DNA of 64,000 bases, taken from the NCBI GenBank assembly GCA_964425915.1, contig CAYROO010000003.1, positions 248,001 to 312,000 of the forward strand, in the 5' to 3' direction. Shown piece after piece: positions 60,883-64,000 of this stretch (position 1 is the first letter of the stretch; each line of letters starts with the position of its first letter). The DNA is from Polycyclovorans sp964425915. GTDB taxonomy: Bacteria; Pseudomonadota; Gammaproteobacteria; Nevskiales; Nevskiaceae. Made by a program: the position numbers and the translations under genes. The notes beneath the pieces were generated by a model. That model did no database searches and was not told the origin of the DNA. It saw nothing but the letters and a program-made list of their open reading frames with translations.

Positions 60883-61368
60883 TCAGAGGCTGATACCGCT
60901 GTCCTTGAGCATGACCTCCACCGAAGCGCGAATCTCATCATCGCTGAGATCGGGGTTGCCGCCGCGGGCGGGCATCTGGCGAATACCGTCGATGGAGTGC
61001 TGGACCAAGGTATCGAGACCCTGCCCGAGGCGGCCCTGCCAGGCGGCCTTGTCGCCGATCTTGGGGGCACCGAGTACGCCGGCCTGGTGGCAGCCGGCAC
61101 AGACCTGCGCCACCACCTGCTCGCCGGTGAGCGGCTCGCGCGGCGCCGCGGCGGCGGACACCTTCACCAGCATCGCGGGATCGGTCACGACGGTGCCGAT
61201 GGGCTGGGTGCGGGCATCGACCTGGGCCAGTGCGACATCGTCGTCACGCACGGCAACCCCGCCCACAACGGCGGCGGCGATGATGCAAAAGGCAAAGATG
61301 GCGCCGAGACCGGCCATGACCTTGCCGAAGGTGATCATGAATTCCTGATCGTGGTTCTTGTGTTCCAC
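60883..61368 (-). CDS. membrane-anchored cytochrome c5
   Basis: 161 residues. One N-terminal membrane helix (MAGLGAIFAFCIIAAAVVGG) acts as anchor, then a cytochrome c domain with CAGCH at 90-94, KIGDKAAWQGRL and the axial Met in IRQMPARGGNPDLSDDEI. Cytochrome c5 carries electrons to terminal oxidases in the periplasm. Monocistronic by appearance, with its own terminator; cca lies 42 bp upstream. Confidence 0.93.
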   Translation of the reverse strand: MEHKNHDQEFMITFGKVMAGLGAIFAFCIIAAAVVGGVAVRDDDVALAQVDARTQPIGTVVTDPAMLVKVSAAAAPREPLTGEQVVAQVCAGCHQAGVLGAPKIGDKAAWQGRLGQGLDTLVQHSIDGIRQMPARGGNPDLSDDEIRASVEVMLKDSGISL

Positions 61369-61410
61369 GGAAGCACTCCAGCGGCTTGTTGATTCTGGGG
61401 AGCGCGGAGT

Positions 61411-62673
61411 TTACCCGAGCGCGCGGTCGCCGTCCGCAATTCCGCGATCCCGCCACTTCTTCAGTGCGTCGGTGCGAGCAGCTGCCAGGGCGGCGCCGAC
61501 GGCCGGGCCGGCCAGCCCGGGCCGCATCACGTCGCGCGCCTGGATCTCTGCCGCAACCCCGGCGGCCGCCTGCAAATAGGGCACCTGCGGGTAGTCGCAG
61601 TCCGACAGCCCGAGACGGCCGCGGGCATCGCAGAGGGCAGCCTCCAGCACGGTCTGGAACAGCCCGGAGGTCGGGCGCAAGGCCTGCAGCCGCTCCAACA
61701 GCGCCAATAGCGTGGCCGGTCGTAACTGCCGGGCCTGGTGGATCAACAGGTGCTCGCGGGTGTGCACCACCGCCGCCTCGCGGCAGGTGTTGGGGACGCG
61801 CAGCCGATCGCAGAACGCCTCGGCCAGGGGCACCCCACGATGCTCGTGCCCGGGATGGCGCGGCAGCTCCGAAGCCGGCGTCAGGGCCTTGCCAAAGTCG
61901 TGTGCCAGCGCGCAGACCCGCACCGGCAGCGGATAGCCCTGCTGCGCGGCGTAATCGATACACATCAGGGTGTGAATGCCGGTATCAACCTCGGGGTGAT
62001 AGTCGGCGCGCTGTGGCACCCCGAACAGCGCATCCAGCTCCGGGAACCAGCTGGCCAGTGCCCCCACCTGCCGCAGCGTGTCGAAATAGACGCTGGGCCG
62101 GGGGCTTTCCATCAGCGCACGCGCGGTCTCCTGCCATACCCGTTCAGCCGACAGTTCGGCCAGCATGCCGTCCTGCGCCATATGCCGGCAGAGCCGGGCG
62201 GTGTCCTCCGCCACGCGAAACCCGAGGTCGGCGAAGCGGGCGGCGAAGCGCGCCAGGCGGAACACCCGCAGCGGGTCTTCGACAAACGCGGGGGAGACAT
62301 GCCGCAGCAGGCGCGCGTTGAGGTCATCCTGGCCCCCGAAGGGATCGAAACGCCGCCCATCGGCATCTTCGGCGATGGCATTGACGGTGAGATCCCGCCG
62401 CGCCAGATCCATCTCCAGCGTGACCTCCGGCGCGGCGTGCACCACGAAGCCGCGGTGGCCGGGCGCCGCCTTGCGTTCGGTGCGCGCCAGGGCGTGCTCG
62501 TCCTGGGTCTCCGGGTGCAGGAATACCGGGAAGTCACGACCCACCTGGCGGTAGCCCAGCTGCAACATCTGCTCCGGGGTGGCGCCGACCACCACCCAGT
62601 CCACCTCGCGCACCGGCAGCCCCAGCAGGCGGTCCCGCACTGCGCCCCCAACCTGATAGCGCTGCAGGCTCAC
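61411..62673 (-). CDS. cca: multifunctional CCA tRNA nucleotidyltransferase
   Basis: 420 residues from GTG 62673, which overlaps the slt stop (GTGA). Nucleotidyltransferase head QVGGAVRDRLLGL with Asp pair in REVDWVVVGA, then RRDLTVNAIAED and FVEDPLRVFRLARFAARF. The C-terminal half carries an HD phosphohydrolase domain (CALAHDFGKALTP), the gammaproteobacterial bifunctional form with 2',3'-cyclic phosphodiesterase/phosphatase activity. Adds or repairs the 3' CCA of tRNA. Confidence 0.95.
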   Translation of the reverse strand: MSLQRYQVGGAVRDRLLGLPVREVDWVVVGATPEQMLQLGYRQVGRDFPVFLHPETQDEHALARTERKAAPGHRGFVVHAAPEVTLEMDLARRDLTVNAIAEDADGRRFDPFGGQDDLNARLLRHVSPAFVEDPLRVFRLARFAARFADLGFRVAEDTARLCRHMAQDGMLAELSAERVWQETARALMESPRPSVYFDTLRQVGALASWFPELDALFGVPQRADYHPEVDTGIHTLMCIDYAAQQGYPLPVRVCALAHDFGKALTPASELPRHPGHEHRGVPLAEAFCDRLRVPNTCREAAVVHTREHLLIHQARQLRPATLLALLERLQALRPTSGLFQTVLEAALCDARGRLGLSDCDYPQVPYLQAAAGVAAEIQARDVMRPGLAGPAVGAALAAARTDALKKWRDRGIADGDRALG

Positions 62674-64000
62674 GGCGCCACCGCCACCACTGGCCGCAGG
62701 TAGGCGTCGGCGCGCTGCGGTTGTCCGCTGGCCAGCCAGCCGAACACGGTCTGGTGCCACAGCAGCTTGCCGATGTATTCGCGGGTCTCGTTATAGGGGA
62801 TGTTTTCCATCCACACATCGGGCGCCATCGGCGCCTCCGGCAACCAGCGTGCGACTGCATTGGGACCGGCGTTGTAGGCGCCGATGGCCGGCAACCACTG
62901 GCCATCGAAACGCGCCCGCATGTCCATCAGATAGCGCGACCCCAGCGGGATGTTGCGGACCGGGTCGAACAGGTCGTCGCGATCCGGCTGCGGCAGACCA
63001 TGTCGCTTCGCCACACTGCGTGCCGTGGGTAGCAACAGTTGCATCAGGCCATAGGCATTGGCCGGCGACTGCGCGGTCGGCTCGAACAGGCTCTCCTGAC
63101 GGATCAGGCCGTAAATGAGCGCCGGTGGCAGGTCGGTTTGATTCGCCGCCTTCATCACGCCGGCATCGTAAGGCCGGGGATAGAGCCGCACGAAGTCATC
63201 GAACACCCCGGCCTGGGTGGCGGACGCCACCCCATGCAACCACCAGCCCTGGGCAAAGGCGAAGCGCGACACCTGATCGGCGAAGGCCGGCTCGCGGCCG
63301 ACCATGAAGGCGAACCACTCCAGGTTGAACCAGTTGCGGATCCCCAGCGCATGCAGCTCGCGCATGCGCGCGATCGCCGGGTCAGCTGCCAATGCGGCCT
63401 GTACCGCCGGGTCGGCTGCTGCACCGGGCCGGGGCTGAGGCACCAGCGGTTCGCCAAGACGCCACGCCGCCAGCACCGCGTAGACGTTGTTGGCACTGAG
63501 CAGGGCACGCAGCGCGGGCTCGGCGGCGGCCTGCTGCCCCAATGCGGCCTGACTGCGGGCATGCCAGTAACGCCAGCGGGGTTCCGCGGCCATCGCCGGC
63601 GGCAGGGCCTCCAGCCACTGCAGGGCCTGCGCCCAGTCGCCGCCCCAGAGTGCGGCGCGAATGCGCCAGGCGTGGGTGAGATCGTCCGGAGCCGTACCCT
63701 TGCGGAAGTACGCCACGGCGGTGGGCAGGCGCGACCAGGACTGGCGCAGCCCCAAGCCGCTCCAGATCGCGCCGCGCGTCTCGTCATCGAGCCCCGGCAG
63801 CGCCGCCAGCTGCGGTGCGTAGCGGGCCGCTCCGTCCGGATTGGCGCGCGTCAGCGCCCGCCAGCCTGCCCGCAGATCCGCCACCGGCAGCGGCTTCGGC
63901 GGCGATGCCAACAGTGCGGGGATCGCGTTGCCGGGGTCACTGCGCAGCTGCAGCGCCCGCGTCGGGCCGGCACGCTGATCCTCCGGCAGCAGCCGCAACA
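62670..64000 (-). CDS. slt: soluble lytic murein transglycosylase (5' end outside window)
   Basis: About 443 residues visible; the frame is open to the window edge, where only a TTG is available, so the N-terminal part is missing. A helical U-domain of superhelical repeats precedes the lysozyme-like domain: IYGLIRQESLFEP with the catalytic Glu, SPANAYGLMQLLLPTA, and YNAGPNAVARWLP. Cleaves peptidoglycan to 1,6-anhydromuropeptides in the periplasm. Stop overlaps the cca start. Confidence 0.93.
   Translation of the reverse strand, partial: LRLLPEDQRAGPTRALQLRSDPGNAIPALLASPPKPLPVADLRAGWRALTRANPDGAARYAPQLAALPGLDDETRGAIWSGLGLRQSWSRLPTAVAYFRKGTAPDDLTHAWRIRAALWGGDWAQALQWLEALPPAMAAEPRWRYWHARSQAALGQQAAAEPALRALLSANNVYAVLAAWRLGEPLVPQPRPGAAADPAVQAALAADPAIARMRELHALGIRNWFNLEWFAFMVGREPAFADQVSRFAFAQGWWLHGVASATQAGVFDDFVRLYPRPYDAGVMKAANQTDLPPALIYGLIRQESLFEPTAQSPANAYGLMQLLLPTARSVAKRHGLPQPDRDDLFDPVRNIPLGSRYLMDMRARFDGQWLPAIGAYNAGPNAVARWLPEAPMAPDVWMENIPYNETREYIGKLLWHQTVFGWLASGQPQRADAYLRPVVAVAP

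Overview
The window is 64 kb of high-GC, gene-dense bacterial DNA. Gene content places it in the Gammaproteobacteria: an lptM-lysA-polA run, engB near polA, a speA/speE pair, argS followed by a SPOR-domain gene, hemY with a fused hemD-hemX, ubiK-comM, cca-slt, and YadG/YadH and YdfG orthologues. The hemD-hemX fusion, a Marinobacter-type wax-ester fatty acyl-CoA reductase and a RoxA-like dihaem protein fit a lineage near Nevskiales/Xanthomonadales. That placement is inference. I saw no rRNA, tRNA, CRISPR array, insertion sequence or prophage; the region reads as ordinary chromosome.

Layout. 1-9900: a partial YyaL-like gene, ydfG, an alpha/beta hydrolase, a convergent PhaC-like cysteine-nucleophile hydrolase, an acetyl-CoA hydrolase/transferase, trhO, and the polyamine genes speA and speE divergent around a long palindromic element. 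9900-14600: a Phd/PIN toxin-antitoxin pair translationally chained to a GFA-fold gene, an Fe-S type cysH, a yadGH exporter, a small lipoprotein and a carboxylesterase. 14600-19250: lptM-lysA-polA, then a 0.5 kb intergenic region holding a probable small RNA of four abutting hairpins with C-rich loops, and a second copy of the palindromic element. 19250-29100: a saccharopine-dehydrogenase-like gene, engB, cytochrome c4, dsbA, an M14 peptidase, and a complete seven-gene Mrp/Mnh antiporter operon. 29100-36300: an epimerase-like gene, a HIT protein, a four-gene operon for secreted c-type cytochromes plus a His-rich membrane protein, and a GlsB-type protein. 36400-47050: fatty acyl-CoA reductase, DAHP synthase, a DUF3187 protein, azoreductase, a pirin with a divergent LysR regulator, uvrD-mtfA and a small beta-barrel. 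47050-53330: argS, a SPOR protein, hemY, hemDX and two DUF4124 genes. 53430-64000: a CDGSH protein, a nitrogen-control block (PII-amtB-PII with a sigma-54 promoter), ubiK, comM, TorF-like protein, a porin preceded by an NtrC-type box, cytochrome c5, cca and slt.

The most interesting points are non-coding or uncharacterised. (1) The polA-adjacent sRNA candidate at about 18884-19047. (2) The two palindromic elements, whose stems differ in sequence but keep pairing while loops and apex are conserved. (3) The cytochrome operon at 30339-36027, which could be a dihaem oxygenase or electron-transfer system. (4) Three intergenic arrays of a GAGTGCN heptamer, two of them between convergent genes. (5) A near-perfect NtrC box in front of a porin gene.
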